Shown: positions 17,751 through 27,570, numbered from the stretch's first letter. The stretch is 64,000 nt of DNA from Paenirhizobium cremeum (GCF_022884085.1 NZ_JAGGCS010000012.1:1-64000), one strand, 5' to 3'. Translations and numbers: made by a program. Notes: a model not told the origin generated them from the letters alone.

Positions 17751-19333
17751 TCGAGGATGCCGCCGTGCTGAACTTGAAACGGAAAATCCGCGCTTCGCTG
17801 GCCGCAGGACTGGCATTCTCGGCGGCGCTTTCGGGCGTGCCCGGCAATTTCGCCCCCCACATATTCGATGTGCCTGTGGCGGAAGCGGCAGCCCAGAGCG
17901 TCATCCGCATCAACGAAACGGGTCCCGGCGCCCGGCGCACCGTCAAGCTCGGCCTCAACAAGGCGCTGGTGATCGACCTGCCGCAGGATGCGCACGATAT
18001 TCTGGTTGCAGATCCCTCGATGGCGGATGCCGTTACCCGCACTTCGCGGCGTATCTATCTCTTCGGCAAGGCGGTCGGCCAGACGAACATCTTCATCTTC
18101 GGCGCGAACGGAGAGGAAGTCGTGAGCATCGATGTCGAGATTGAGCGCGATATTGCAGGGCTGGAGAACAACCTTCGGCGTTTCATTCCCGAGTCCGACA
18201 TCAAGGTCGAGATCGTTTCGGACAATATCGTGCTGACCGGAACGGTGCGCACACCCCAGGATGCGTCACGGGCCGAGAGCCTTGCCACCGCCTTCCTGAA
18301 GGGCGGCGAGGCAACCACCCGAAACGAGACGGCGACGGCCTCAAGCGAAAGCGGCGATGCGGCGGTTGCGATCTTTGCCGAAGACCGCCAGGTTTCCCAG
18401 ATCGTCAATCTTCTGACAATCGAGGGCGAAGACCAGGTTTCGCTCAAGGTCACGGTCGCGGAAGTCAGCCGATCAGTGCTGAAGCAGCTCGGTTTCAGCG
18501 GCTCCATCTCGGATGGCACAAGCGGTATCGGCTATGCCAATCCGGCCAATCTCGGCAACGCCATCGATCCGACAGGCGTGGGCAAGATCACCGCAACGCT
18601 CGGCAGTTCGGGCTTCGGCCTCAGCACCTATATCAACGCCATGGAGCAGGCCGGCGTCATGCGCACGCTCGCCGAGCCCAGCCTGACGGCGATCTCCGGC
18701 GAGCAGGCGAAGTTCTACGTGGGTGGCGAATACAGGATGGCCGCAGAGCAGGAAGTCGACACCGATTCCGAAACCGGAGAGACGACGCTTTCGCGCACCA
18801 CCGAAACGGTCGAATACGGGATCGAACTCAACTTCCGTCCCGTGGTTCTCGCTCCCGGCCGTATCAGCCTCGCCATCGAGACCAACGTCTCCGAACCCAC
18901 CTGGGAAGGTTCCGATGTCACCGGCAATACCCAGAGTGGCATCCCCGGTTCCACCTATCTCTCGATCCGCAAGCGCGAGGCATCGACCACCGTCGAACTG
19001 CCTTCGGGCGGCTCGATCGTAATCGCCGGTCTGGTGCAGGACAATATCCGCCAGGCGATGACCGGCCTGCCCGGCCTTGCCAAGATCCCGATCCTCGGCA
19101 CGCTGTTTCGAAGCAAGGACTTCCAGCGCAACGAGACCGAGCTCGTTATCATCGCCACGCCCTATCTCGTGCGACCGGTGGCGCGCAACCAGCTCGCCCG
19201 CCCCGATGACAACTTCAACCCGGAAAACGACGGCGCCACCTTCTTCCTGAACAAGGTGAACAAGGTCTATGGCCGCCGTCAGGCCGGTACCGCGGGCCAG
19301 TACCACGGCGCCGTCGGATTTATCTACAAATGA
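17747..19333 (+). CDS. cpaC: Flp pilus secretin CpaC (RcpA)
   Basis: Outer-membrane secretin forming the channel for the Flp pilus, 528 residues. After an N-terminal signal region come the pilus N domain (VKLGLNKALVIDLPQDAHDI), a BON-like repeat, and the secretin core ending in the signature VELPSGGSIVIAGLV with IPILGTLFRSKDFQRNETE. A transmembrane beta segment ELVIIATPYLVRPV follows. The N domain resembles the separate protein encoded divergently at 14970-15392. It is coupled to cpaB by ATGA. Confidence 0.95.
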   Translation: MIEDAAVLNLKRKIRASLAAGLAFSAALSGVPGNFAPHIFDVPVAEAAAQSVIRINETGPGARRTVKLGLNKALVIDLPQDAHDILVADPSMADAVTRTSRRIYLFGKAVGQTNIFIFGANGEEVVSIDVEIERDIAGLENNLRRFIPESDIKVEIVSDNIVLTGTVRTPQDASRAESLATAFLKGGEATTRNETATASSESGDAAVAIFAEDRQVSQIVNLLTIEGEDQVSLKVTVAEVSRSVLKQLGFSGSISDGTSGIGYANPANLGNAIDPTGVGKITATLGSSGFGLSTYINAMEQAGVMRTLAEPSLTAISGEQAKFYVGGEYRMAAEQEVDTDSETGETTLSRTTETVEYGIELNFRPVVLAPGRISLAIETNVSEPTWEGSDVTGNTQSGIPGSTYLSIRKREASTTVELPSGGSIVIAGLVQDNIRQAMTGLPGLAKIPILGTLFRSKDFQRNETELVIIATPYLVRPVARNQLARPDDNFNPENDGATFFLNKVNKVYGRRQAGTAGQYHGAVGFIYK

Positions 19334-19347
19334 GCCCGGAGGCCGAC

Positions 19348-20076
19348 ATGACGACGCCAACGACACAGCTCGCAGGAACAGAAAGCCGGACCGCCATGGC
19401 CGAACATAAATCCCGCCGCGGACGTCTCGCAGTCACCTTGCTCGTTCTTGGTGCGGCAACCATGCTCGCAAGCTGCGGCAGCATGAACAAGGACGGAATG
19501 TCGACGGGAGCGATCCCCGACGACTACCGCACCCGCCACCCGATCACGCTGACGGAAGTGGAGCATACCCTCGATATTCCGATCGCATCGGGAGACCGCA
19601 GCCTGACGACGGGGACGCGCGATGCCATTGCGGGTTTTGCCGGTGACTATGCTTCGAAATCCAAGGGCAATCTGCAGATCCTGCTGCCGCAGGGCTCGCC
19701 CAACTCGGTCGCGGCTGCCCACATGCGGAAAGAGATCCGCTCAGTGCTGGCCGGCAACGGCGTTCCGGCGCCCCGCATCGTTGAAACCAGCTACCAGGCA
19801 GGGGCAACGGGCGATGCCGCACCGGTTCGGTTGAGCTATGTCGCGGTCACCGCCGTCACCGACCAGTGCGGCCAATGGCCGGAGGACTTGCAGAACAACA
19901 CCTATGCTAACAAGAACTGGTATAATTTCGGCTGCGCGACACAGGCGAACCTCGCCGCCCAGGTGGCCAATCCGATGGATCTCGTGACGCCGCGTGCAAC
20001 GGCACCGATCGACGCGACCCGCAGGTCCACGGTCATCGGTCTCTACCGCGAAGGCAGCGACACGTCGACGAACTAG
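19348..20076 (+). CDS. cpaD: Flp pilus assembly lipoprotein CpaD
   Basis: Probable outer-membrane lipoprotein of the Tad secretin complex. The lipobox LASC puts the lipidated cysteine at residue 43 from the ATG at 19348, which has GGAGG 5 nt upstream. A start at 19396 would give a more usual 26-residue leader but has a weak ribosome site; the ATG at 19330 overlaps the cpaC stop. The body has the CpaD-type stretches near QILLPQGSPNSVAAAHMRKE and NFGCATQANLAAQVANPMDL. The family helps to localise or stabilise CpaC. Confidence 0.92.
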   Translation: MTTPTTQLAGTESRTAMAEHKSRRGRLAVTLLVLGAATMLASCGSMNKDGMSTGAIPDDYRTRHPITLTEVEHTLDIPIASGDRSLTTGTRDAIAGFAGDYASKSKGNLQILLPQGSPNSVAAAHMRKEIRSVLAGNGVPAPRIVETSYQAGATGDAAPVRLSYVAVTAVTDQCGQWPEDLQNNTYANKNWYNFGCATQANLAAQVANPMDLVTPRATAPIDATRRSTVIGLYREGSDTSTN

Positions 20077-20109
20077 CAGGGCAGCGATGTCCGAAGTCAG
20101 GAAGAGAGC

Positions 20110-21399
20110 ATGAGTGCGATCGATTACGACATTGACACCGGGAGCATTGCCGGCCGTCCGACGGACGAGACGCCTGCGACCGGCGATCTCGACAGCGTGC
20201 GCCCGCTGCCGCGCATTTCGGTGCATGCCTTCTGCATCTCCGATGCGGTGCGGCGCGTCATGGAGCAATGTGCCCAGGATCGGCGCATGTCGCGGGCAAG
20301 CCTCAGGATCACCAGCGGCAATATCGCGGCGGCGGCGAGCATGTTCGCCTCGACGCCGACGCCCAACCTGATTATTCTGGAAACGGATGCCACTGCCGCC
20401 AATCTGATGGCGGAACTTTCGCCTCTCGCCGAAGTCTGCGATCCCGCGACGCGGGTCATCATCATCGGACGCCAGAACGACATCGCGCTCTATCGCGAAC
20501 TGATGCGTAACGGCATTTCCGAATACATCGTCGCGCCTCTTTCGATGGCCGACGTCATGACGGCGGTCGCCGCCATTTTCGTCGACCCCGAAGCCGAACC
20601 GCTCGGTCGCAGCATCGCCTTCATCGGCGCAAAGGGCGGCGTCGGCTCGTCGACCATCGCGCACAACTGCGCATTCGGCATTTCGAGCCTGTTTTCGACG
20701 GAAACCATTCTCGCCGATCTCGACCTTCCCTTCGGGACCGCCAATATCGACTTCGACCAGGACCCTGCCCAGGGCATGGCGGAAGCGGTCTTTTCGCCTG
20801 AGCGGCTGGACGAAGTCTTCCTCGACCGCCTGCTGACCACATGTTCGCAGCATCTTTCGTTGCTGGCGGCTCCCTCGCTGCTCGACCGCGCCTACGACTA
20901 CGACCCAGGCGCCTTCCAGCCAATCCTGGAACTCCTGCAACGCAGCGCACCGGTGACCGTACTAGACGTGCCGCATGTCTGGTCCGACTGGACCCGCACC
21001 GTCCTTGGCGAGGTCGACGAGATCGTCATCACCTGCACCCCGGATCTCGCCAACCTGCGCAATGCGAAGAACATGCTGGACGCCCTGAAGAAGATCAGGC
21101 CCAACGACAAAACACCGCATCTCGTTCTCAATCAGGTCGGCATGCCCAAGCGTCCGGAAATCTCGCCGCAGGATTTCTTCGAGCCGCTGGAAATCGAACC
21201 TGTCGCGATCATCCCCTTCGATGCCGCCCTGTTCGGCAACGCCGCCAATAGCGGCCGGATGATCTTTGAAATCGACGCGAAGTCGCCGACCTCGGAAACC
21301 TTCTCGCAGATCGCCCATCTCGTGACGGGCAGAGCAACGATCAAGAAGCCCAGGAAAGCGGGCCTCAGCAAGATGCTGAGCCTGCTCGGCAAGAAGTAA
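20110..21399 (+). CDS. cpaE: Pilus assembly ATPase CpaE (TadZ)
   Basis: MinD/ParA-like protein that places the Tad machinery at the cell pole in characterised systems. The 429-residue chain has an N-terminal atypical receiver domain (about 35-160, with IILETD and IIIGRQND) and then a P-loop ATPase domain with deviant Walker A AKGGVGSST near residues 176-184. The signature lysine of MinD (first K of KGGVG) is present. Weak conservation of the receiver phospho-Asp suggests a pseudo-receiver. It lies between cpaD and cpaF, the fixed order in rhizobial ctp loci. Confidence 0.94.
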   Translation: MSAIDYDIDTGSIAGRPTDETPATGDLDSVRPLPRISVHAFCISDAVRRVMEQCAQDRRMSRASLRITSGNIAAAASMFASTPTPNLIILETDATAANLMAELSPLAEVCDPATRVIIIGRQNDIALYRELMRNGISEYIVAPLSMADVMTAVAAIFVDPEAEPLGRSIAFIGAKGGVGSSTIAHNCAFGISSLFSTETILADLDLPFGTANIDFDQDPAQGMAEAVFSPERLDEVFLDRLLTTCSQHLSLLAAPSLLDRAYDYDPGAFQPILELLQRSAPVTVLDVPHVWSDWTRTVLGEVDEIVITCTPDLANLRNAKNMLDALKKIRPNDKTPHLVLNQVGMPKRPEISPQDFFEPLEIEPVAIIPFDAALFGNAANSGRMIFEIDAKSPTSETFSQIAHLVTGRATIKKPRKAGLSKMLSLLGKK

Positions 21400-21426
21400 C
21401 GGCAGGACGGAAACAGGTAAAAGCTG

Positions 21427-22926
21427 ATGTTCGGAAAGCGCGGAAGCGACGGTTTTGGCAAGAGCGGGTCGGGGGTCGGCATGGCGCCGCCTGCAGGCGC
21501 GCCGGCTGTTGCAGCGCCGCCCCAGCGCAGCGCGGCCGCCGCACCGGAGCCCCTGCGCGAAGAACCGCGCCAGCAGGTAACGCCGCCGCCCTTGCAGGCG
21601 CAGCAACAACCTGGAGCGCGCAAGCGGCCGGCCCGCACGCAGGACTATTACGACACCAAATCCCAGGTGTTCTCGGCGCTGATCGACACCATCGACCTAT
21701 CGCAGCTCGCCAAGCTTGATGGGGAAAGTGCGCGCGAAGAAATCCGCGACATCGTCAACGACATCATCACCATCAAGAATTTCGCGATGTCGATTTCCGA
21801 GCAGGAGGAACTGCTCGACGATATCTGCAACGACGTGCTGGGCTACGGCCCGCTGGAGCCGCTGCTCGCACGCGACGACATCGCCGACATCATGGTCAAC
21901 GGCGCCGGCCAGACCTTCATCGAAGTGGGCGGCAAGACGATCGAATCGGATATCCGGTTCCGCGACAACGCCCAGCTCCTCTCCATCTGCCAGCGTATCG
22001 TGAGCCAGGTCGGCCGCCGCGTCGACGAATCGAGCCCGATCTGCGACGCACGCCTGCCGGACGGCTCCCGCGTCAACGTCATCGCACCGCCGCTCGCGAT
22101 CGACGGTCCCGCTCTGACCATCCGAAAGTTCAAGAAGGACAAGCTCAATCTCGGCCAGCTCGTGAAGTTCGGCGCCATCACGCCGGAGGGCGCCGAGATC
22201 CTGCAGATCATAGGTCGCGTGCGCTGCAACGTCGTCATCTCGGGCGGAACGGGCTCGGGCAAGACGACGCTGCTCAACTGCCTGACCGGCTTCATCGATG
22301 CCGACGAGCGCATCATCACCTGCGAGGACACCGCAGAACTGCAACTGCAGCAGCCGCATGTGGTGCGTCTGGAAACCCGCCCGCCGAACATTGAGGGCGA
22401 GGGCGAAATCACCATGCGCGACCTCGTCAAGAACTGCCTGCGCATGCGTCCCGAACGCATCATCGTCGGCGAAGTGCGCGGACCGGAGGTGTTCGACCTC
22501 CTGCAGGCGATGAATACGGGCCATGACGGCTCGATGGGCACGATCCACGCAAACACGCCACGCGAATGCCTGTCGCGCATGGAATCGATGATCGCCATGG
22601 GCGGCTTTACGCTGCCGGCCAAAACCGTGCGCGAGATCATCTCGGGCTCCATCGACGTCATTATCCAGGCCGCCCGACTGCGCGACGGCTCGCGCCGCAT
22701 CACCCATGTCACCGAAGTAATCGGCATGGAGGGCGATGTCATCATCACCCAGGATTTGCTGCGCTACGAGATCGAAGGAGAGGATCTGAACGGCCGGATT
22801 ATCGGCCGGCACGTCTCGACGGGCATCGGCAAGCCGCATTTCTGGGACCGGGCACGTTATTACAACGAGGAGCGCCGACTGGCGGCCGCGCTGGACGCGA
22901 TGGAACAAAAAAGCAAGGGGACCTGA
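21427..22926 (+). CDS. cpaF: Pilus assembly secretion ATPase CpaF (TadA)
   Basis: Hexameric type II/IV secretion ATPase that powers Flp pilus assembly at the inner membrane, 499 residues. A low-complexity Pro/Ala/Gln-rich N-terminal tail (1-70) precedes the CpaF all-alpha and N-terminal ATPase domains. The core has Walker A SGGTGSGKTT (about 271-280), an Asp box, Walker B RMRPERIIVGEVRG and a His box MGTIHANTPRE. Start ATG at 21427 follows ACAGGTAAAAGCTG. The neighbours TadB and TadC are its membrane platform. Confidence 0.96.
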   Translation: MFGKRGSDGFGKSGSGVGMAPPAGAPAVAAPPQRSAAAAPEPLREEPRQQVTPPPLQAQQQPGARKRPARTQDYYDTKSQVFSALIDTIDLSQLAKLDGESAREEIRDIVNDIITIKNFAMSISEQEELLDDICNDVLGYGPLEPLLARDDIADIMVNGAGQTFIEVGGKTIESDIRFRDNAQLLSICQRIVSQVGRRVDESSPICDARLPDGSRVNVIAPPLAIDGPALTIRKFKKDKLNLGQLVKFGAITPEGAEILQIIGRVRCNVVISGGTGSGKTTLLNCLTGFIDADERIITCEDTAELQLQQPHVVRLETRPPNIEGEGEITMRDLVKNCLRMRPERIIVGEVRGPEVFDLLQAMNTGHDGSMGTIHANTPRECLSRMESMIAMGGFTLPAKTVREIISGSIDVIIQAARLRDGSRRITHVTEVIGMEGDVIITQDLLRYEIEGEDLNGRIIGRHVSTGIGKPHFWDRARYYNEERRLAAALDAMEQKSKGT

Positions 22927-22931
22927 GGAAG

Positions 22932-23945
22932 ATGTTCGGTTTCGACCCGATCGTACTGGCCATCGTCGCGCTTGCAGCCGTCGCGACCGGCGGCGTCGCC
23001 TATGGTCTCCTGTACTCACAGATCGAGGTCGAGAAAAAGACCGCCAACCGCATCAACCGCGTCAAGGCGGCCGAGACGGATCATGCCAAGGTGAAAGCCG
23101 CCCGTGACCGCGTGCAGGAAATCTCCAAGCGGCGAAAATCGGTACAGGATTCGCTGAAAGAGCTGGAACGCAAGCAGCATGAGCGCCAGAAGAAAGCAGC
23201 GACCACCAGCCTCAAATCACGGCTGTCTCAGGCCGGGCTCTCGTTCGCTCCGAGCCAGTACTACACGTTCAGCGCCGTCTTCGGCGTCGTCATCGCGGTG
23301 TTCGCCTTCGTGGCCGGCCTGCCGCCCGTCGCGGTGCTCGGCGTCGCTTTCGTCGCCGGTCTCGGCGTGCCGCGCTGGCTTCTCGGCTTTATGATCGGCC
23401 GCCGGCAGAAGAAGTTCCTCAACGAGTTTCCCAATTCGCTAGATGTGATGGTCCGCTCCATCAAATCCGGCCTGCCGCTCAACGACGCGCTGCGGCTGAT
23501 CGCGTCGGAAAGCCAGGAGCCGGTAAAGACGGAGTTCCGCCGGGTCATCGAATCCCAGCAGGTCGGCCTCAGCATTCCGGAAGCCTGCCAGCGCATGATG
23601 CTGACCATGCCGCTGCAGGAGATCAACTTCTTCTCGATCGTCATCGCCATCCAGAGCCAGGCCGGCGGCAACCTGTCGGAAGCGCTGGCAAATCTTTCGC
23701 GCGTCCTGCGCGACCGCAAGAAGATGAAGGCGAAGGTCAACGCTCTTTCGATGGAAGCCAAGGCATCGGCAGCCATCATCGGCGCCCTGCCCTTCATCGT
23801 TGCGCTGCTCGTCTATCTCACCTCGCCGCAATACATCATGATCCTGTTCACCGATTCCCGCGGCCATATGATCCTCGGCATCTCGGCGGTGTGGATGTCG
23901 ATCGGCATCCTCGTGATGCGCAACATGATCAATTTCGACATCTAG
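22932..23945 (+). CDS. tadB: Pilus platform protein TadB
   Basis: Inner-membrane T2SSF-domain protein of the Flp pilus platform, 337 residues. It has an N-terminal helix (about 5-27), a charged coiled-coil-like stretch rich in Lys/Arg/Glu (33-90), a pair of central helices, the T2SSF domain with FPNSLDVMVRSIKSGLPLNDAL, and two C-terminal helices. AGGA lies 3-4 nt before the ATG at 22932, immediately behind the cpaF stop. It pairs with TadC. Confidence 0.94.
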   Translation: MFGFDPIVLAIVALAAVATGGVAYGLLYSQIEVEKKTANRINRVKAAETDHAKVKAARDRVQEISKRRKSVQDSLKELERKQHERQKKAATTSLKSRLSQAGLSFAPSQYYTFSAVFGVVIAVFAFVAGLPPVAVLGVAFVAGLGVPRWLLGFMIGRRQKKFLNEFPNSLDVMVRSIKSGLPLNDALRLIASESQEPVKTEFRRVIESQQVGLSIPEACQRMMLTMPLQEINFFSIVIAIQSQAGGNLSEALANLSRVLRDRKKMKAKVNALSMEAKASAAIIGALPFIVALLVYLTSPQYIMILFTDSRGHMILGISAVWMSIGILVMRNMINFDI

Positions 23946-23954
23946 GGACGGGCG

Positions 23955-24941
23955 ATGACTGAAGAACTCGCGGCACGCCTGACAAACCCCTCGCTGATTA
24001 TCGCCGCGCTCGTGGCGATCGCAGTGTTCGCAACGCTCTATACGATCGTCATACCCTTTCTCGAACGCAGCGACCTCGACAAGCGCATGAAGGCGGTCTC
24101 GACCGAGCGCGAGCAGATCCGCGCACGGGAGCGGGCCCGGATGAACGCCGAAACCGCCCGCGGCAAGGCGAGCCTTCGCGCCACCAACAACCAGTCGGTC
24201 AGGCAGATCGTCGAGCGCCTGAACCTGCGTCAGGCGTTGGTGGATGACGCGACGATGGACAAGCTGCGCGCCGCGGGCCTGCGCTCCCAGAACGCCTTGA
24301 ACATTTTCCTGTTCGCGCGCTTCTTCCTGCCGTTCCTGACACTGGCGATCACCGCCATCTGGATCTTCGCGCTCGGCAACCTCGCAGACAAGCCCCTTCC
24401 CATCCGCCTGCTGGCCACCATCGTCGGCGGCTACGTCGGCTTTTACCTGCCGAACATCTATGTCTCGAACCGCATGACGAAGCGGCAGAAATCCATCCGC
24501 CGCGCCTGGCCGGACGCTCTGGACCTGATGCTGATCTGCGTCGAATCGGGAATTTCCATCGAGGCCGCCATGCGGCGTGTGGCGGATGAAATCGCCATCC
24601 AGTCACCGGAACTCGCCGAGGAAATGGTGCTGACCACGGCGGAGCTTTCCTTCCTGCCCGATCGTCGCACGGCGCTCGAAAACCTCGGTCTGCGCACGCA
24701 GCTTGAAGGCGTGAAGAACGTTACACAGGCGCTTATCCAGGCAGAACGCTATGGCACGCCCGTTGCACAGGCGCTGCGCGTGCTCGCACAGGAAGGCCGC
24801 GACGAGCGCATGAACGAAGCTGAAAAGAAGGCCGCGGCCTTGCCGCCAAAGCTTACGGTGCCGATGATCCTGTTCTTCCTGCCGGTGCTCGTCGCCGTCA
24901 TTCTCGGCCCCGCCGGCATCCAGGTATCCGACCGGTTCTAA
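23955..24941 (+). CDS. tadC: Pilus platform protein TadC
   Basis: Second T2SSF-domain platform protein, 328 residues: one N-terminal helix, a charged linker, two central helices, the T2SSF domain (WPDALDLMLICVESGISIEAAMRRV) and a final hydrophobic pair ending near the C-terminus. It starts 9 bp after tadB and is the last plus-strand gene of the locus. No TadD (TPR lipoprotein) gene follows in the window. Confidence 0.94.
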   Translation: MTEELAARLTNPSLIIAALVAIAVFATLYTIVIPFLERSDLDKRMKAVSTEREQIRARERARMNAETARGKASLRATNNQSVRQIVERLNLRQALVDDATMDKLRAAGLRSQNALNIFLFARFFLPFLTLAITAIWIFALGNLADKPLPIRLLATIVGGYVGFYLPNIYVSNRMTKRQKSIRRAWPDALDLMLICVESGISIEAAMRRVADEIAIQSPELAEEMVLTTAELSFLPDRRTALENLGLRTQLEGVKNVTQALIQAERYGTPVAQALRVLAQEGRDERMNEAEKKAAALPPKLTVPMILFFLPVLVAVILGPAGIQVSDRF

Positions 24942-24951
24942 GCATCAAACA

Positions 24952-24977
24952 GGTTCCCGCTCTTGCCGGAACCGTTT
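24952..24977 (+). terminator. Terminator of the pilus operon
   Basis: An 8-bp stem with one mismatch (24952-24959 with 24966-24973) and GTTT after it lie 10 bp behind the tadC stop. It overlaps the 3' end of the convergent small gene. Confidence 0.55.
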
Positions 24978-25135
24978 CAATGCATCGTCGCTTCCCGCTC
25001 TTCCTGCAGCAGGGAAAGCGCATCGCGCAGGGCTTCAACGAGAATATCCGTCAGTTCATCGCCCTTGTTTTCGACGATGAGCATCTGCACCGCCATGTCC
25101 TGCTGTTCGAAGAAGTGATCGGGATCGTTCGTCAT
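24977..25135 (-). CDS. Small acidic protein of unknown function (52 residues)
   Basis: A short open frame convergent with tadC. From the ATG at 25135 the product has 52 residues, is acidic (several Asp/Glu) and looks wholly helical and soluble, with a heptad-like stretch IVENKGDELTDILVEAL and an end rich in Leu, Gln and Glu. AGGA lies 7-8 nt upstream of this ATG; an earlier in-frame ATG at 25141 is too close to it. Third positions follow the GC-rich codon habit of neighbouring genes, which argues for real coding. I do not recognise the family. It could be an unrelated small regulator or a pilus-locus accessory. Confidence 0.6.
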   Translation of the reverse strand: MTNDPDHFFEQQDMAVQMLIVENKGDELTDILVEALRDALSLLQEEREATMH

Positions 25136-25173
25136 TTTCATATCCTATACGCGCCGAATCACATTTCGGCCTT

Positions 25174-25197
25174 AAGCCACCGTCGCCCCGGTGGCTT
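25174..25197 (-). terminator. Hairpin downstream of the CoxG-like gene
   Basis: A perfect 9-bp GC-rich stem (25174-25182 with 25189-25197) with a 6-nt loop sits between two minus-strand genes. It has no clear U-run, so terminator function is only probable. Confidence 0.4.
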
Positions 25198-25268
25198 GCG
25201 CAAGGCTTTCAGACGATCCTGGTCGTTCAAAGGGTGCTGCGATCCCTGCATCCTCTCATGCCGGTTCG

Positions 25269-25742
25269 TCAGGCCGGAATGCCGGCAGCTTCCCCGGAGC
25301 CGGTCGCAACCAGCACTCCGAACTTCGAGAAGAACTCGCCCGCGAGTTTCTTGGCCGTCGAATCGATCAGCCTGGAGCCAAGCTGGGCGATCTTGCCGCC
25401 CACCTCAGCCTTCACGGTGTAGCTGAGGATCGTCGCGCCGGGACCATCGGCAGCAAGCGCCACATCGGCACCGCCCTTGGCAAAACCGGCGATACCACCC
25501 TTCCCCTCGCCGGAAATGGTATACGAATGCGGCGGATCGAGGTTCTGCAACTCCACGGCGCCTTCGAATTTCGCCTTGATTGGTCCAATCTTCAGCACCA
25601 CCTTGGCGACCATATCGGTATCGGAGGTTTTTTCCAGGCTTTCGCAACCCGGTATAGCCTGCCTCAGGATTTCAGGATCGTTCAACGCCCGCCATACGGT
25701 TTCCACCGGAGCTTCGATCCGCTCGCTGCCGCTCATGTCCAT
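25269..25742 (-). CDS. CoxG-like SRPBCC-domain protein
   Basis: A 157-residue single-domain protein of the START/Bet v1-like SRPBCC fold, closest by pattern to carbon monoxide dehydrogenase subunit G (CoxG): IEAPVETVWRALNDPEILRQ at the start, IPGCESLEK, and a C-terminal amphipathic helix (LIDSTAKKLAGEFFSKF). True CoxG proteins help recruit molybdenum hydroxylases to the membrane, but no coxMSL genes are in the window, so a role in lipid or small-molecule binding is as likely. GAGGAAAG precedes the start at 25742. The call is by domain only. Confidence 0.82.
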   Translation of the reverse strand: MDMSGSERIEAPVETVWRALNDPEILRQAIPGCESLEKTSDTDMVAKVVLKIGPIKAKFEGAVELQNLDPPHSYTISGEGKGGIAGFAKGGADVALAADGPGATILSYTVKAEVGGKIAQLGSRLIDSTAKKLAGEFFSKFGVLVATGSGEAAGIPA

Positions 25743-25878
25743 GCTGCTTTCCTCCCTGAAGCGATCCGACCATACGCCCGCCACGCCCCTCCCCGGGCAA
25801 GACGTCAGTACCTGACCAACAGCTTACAGACACGGGGACGGATCGCAAGAAGCGAACATCGCCCGTCGAGGTTCGACG

Positions 25879-27183
25879 TCAGACGAACACGGCCTGTTCG
25901 ATACGGTCCTCGGAGCCGAAGAACTTCAGATAGCGTTCCACCTCGGCCGGATCGCCGGTCGCCTTGCGTGGATTGTCTGAGAGCTTCACTGCGGGACGGC
26001 CATTGGCGTCGCTCACCTTGCAGACAAGCGAAATCGGCTTCAGGCCCTCGATCTCGCGGGGAGCGCAACCGGCGAAATCATTGGTGAGGTTGGTGCCCCA
26101 GCCGAAGCTCATACGCACACGGCCCTCGAAATGGCGATAGGTATCGATGATCGCTTCGACATCGAGCCCATCGGAGAAGATCAACAGCTTCTGCCGTGGA
26201 TCGCGGCCCTTCTTCTTCCACCATTCGATGATCTTTTCCCCACCCTCGATCGGTGGGGCGCTGTCGGGGCGGAAACCCGTCCAGTCCGCGACCCAGTCCG
26301 GGGCGTTGCGCAGGAAGGCGGCCGTCCCGAAAGTATCGGGCAAAACGATCAGCAGATTGCCGCCATAGAGACGGTTCCAGTCCTGCATGACCTTGTAGTT
26401 TGCCGTCGCCAGCTCCTCGTCATTGTGTGCAAGGGCGGCCGTCACCATCGGAAGCTCGTGGGCGTTGGTGCCGACGGCCTCAAGATCGGAATCCATGGCG
26501 AGCAGCACGTTGCTGGTGCCCGTGAAGGCCGGGCCGATGCCTTCCTTCAACGCCTCGACGCACCAACGCTGCCAGAGGAAACTGTGGCGGCGGCGCGTGC
26601 CGAAATCCGAGATCCTGAGACCCGGCAGCTCCCGCAGGCGCTCGACCTTGGACCACATCTTGGCCTTGGCGCGGGCATAGAGCACATCCAGCGTGAAGAG
26701 CCCGAGCGACTTCGATACCTCGCGCGAACGAAGTTCATTGATGATGGCAAGCGCCGGGATCTCCCACATGGTGGTTTCCATCCACTTGCCATGGAAGTGA
26801 AGGTTGAACTGCCCGTCCTTCTTCGACAGTTCGTATTCGGGCAAGCGGAAGTTGGCGAGCCAGGCGAGGAATTCCGGTTCGAAGATCTGGGCGCGGCCGT
26901 AAAAGGTGTTGCCGGCCAGCCAGATCGCTTCCTTCTTGGTCAGCCGCAACGAACGGGCGAAATCGAGCTGGTCGCGGAGTTCCGCCTCATCGATCTCTTC
27001 CGCCAGCCGAACCGTCTTCGTCCGGTTGATGAGGCTGAAGGTTGCATTCACATCCGGATAGAGCTTCCAGATCATCTGCAGCATCAGCAGTTTGTAGAAA
27101 TCCGTATCGATCAGGCTGCGGATGATCGGGTCAAGCTTCCATGTGTGGTTGAAAACCCGTGTCGCGATATCGGTCTTGGTCAT
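25879..27183 (-). CDS. pncB: Nicotinate phosphoribosyltransferase
   Basis: First step of the Preiss-Handler NAD salvage route: nicotinate + PRPP (+ ATP) to nicotinate mononucleotide. The 434-residue length and the sequence [16 protein letters not shown] near the N-terminus, [12 protein letters not shown] in the centre, [12 protein letters not shown] and GTNAHELPM fit the proteobacterial PncB class. The C-terminal [12 protein letters not shown] is the phosphoribosyl-contact region. The ATG at 27183 follows AGGA at a spacing of 10. No neighbouring NAD gene is present. Confidence 0.95.
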   Translation of the reverse strand: MTKTDIATRVFNHTWKLDPIIRSLIDTDFYKLLMLQMIWKLYPDVNATFSLINRTKTVRLAEEIDEAELRDQLDFARSLRLTKKEAIWLAGNTFYGRAQIFEPEFLAWLANFRLPEYELSKKDGQFNLHFHGKWMETTMWEIPALAIINELRSREVSKSLGLFTLDVLYARAKAKMWSKVERLRELPGLRISDFGTRRRHSFLWQRWCVEALKEGIGPAFTGTSNVLLAMDSDLEAVGTNAHELPMVTAALAHNDEELATANYKVMQDWNRLYGGNLLIVLPDTFGTAAFLRNAPDWVADWTGFRPDSAPPIEGGEKIIEWWKKKGRDPRQKLLIFSDGLDVEAIIDTYRHFEGRVRMSFGWGTNLTNDFAGCAPREIEGLKPISLVCKVSDANGRPAVKLSDNPRKATGDPAEVERYLKFFGSEDRIEQAVFV

Positions 27184-27303
27184 CGGCGGACAGTCCTGCA
27201 AACCGCGGCCGGCTTTGACCGCTCTCCGCGACCGGATTCAGCCCGGCCGCTTCAGGCGTCCCTTATCAGAAATTCGGTTCTGAAAGTCCATATCCCCGCT
27301 GGA

Positions 27304-27570
27304 TTACTGTTGCGGCGGACTGGTCTGCGCAGGCGGCGTCGTTTCCTGCGGCGCCGGCTGGTTGGACGGGTTTTCCGGCGCAATCGCATTGCCCCACCAT
27401 TCGACGGGTATCCAGACCAGCAGCGCGAGGACAAGGCCCGCAAGCAGGATAATCAGCACCGGCCTTCCCAGAAAGCCCTGTCTCGCCTCGTTGGGGGACA
27501 AGGGCTTTTCGTTCGGGTTTTCGATGCCCGGTTCGGCCTCTGAGCGACGTGGGTCAGAACGCGTATCCAT
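27304..27570 (-). CDS. Small single-pass membrane protein of unknown function
   Basis: An 88-residue protein: a charged, disordered N-terminus (about 1-35), one strong membrane helix (PVLIILLAGLVLALLVWIPV, about 38-57), and a Pro/Gln/Thr-rich tail that would be periplasmic or exposed. GGGAG lies about 8 nt before the ATG at 27570; an in-frame start at 27612 is less likely. Gene-like codon use supports translation. Similar small proteins are usual in Rhizobiaceae, but I know of no function. Confidence 0.7.
   Translation of the reverse strand: MDTRSDPRRSEAEPGIENPNEKPLSPNEARQGFLGRPVLIILLAGLVLALLVWIPVEWWGNAIAPENPSNQPAPQETTPPAQTSPPQQ

Noticed and set aside
24980..25426. 148-codon plus-strand frame after tadC
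   Set aside because: The opposite strand holds a better short gene with a ribosome site, and the tail of this frame is arginine/serine-rich shadow sequence.
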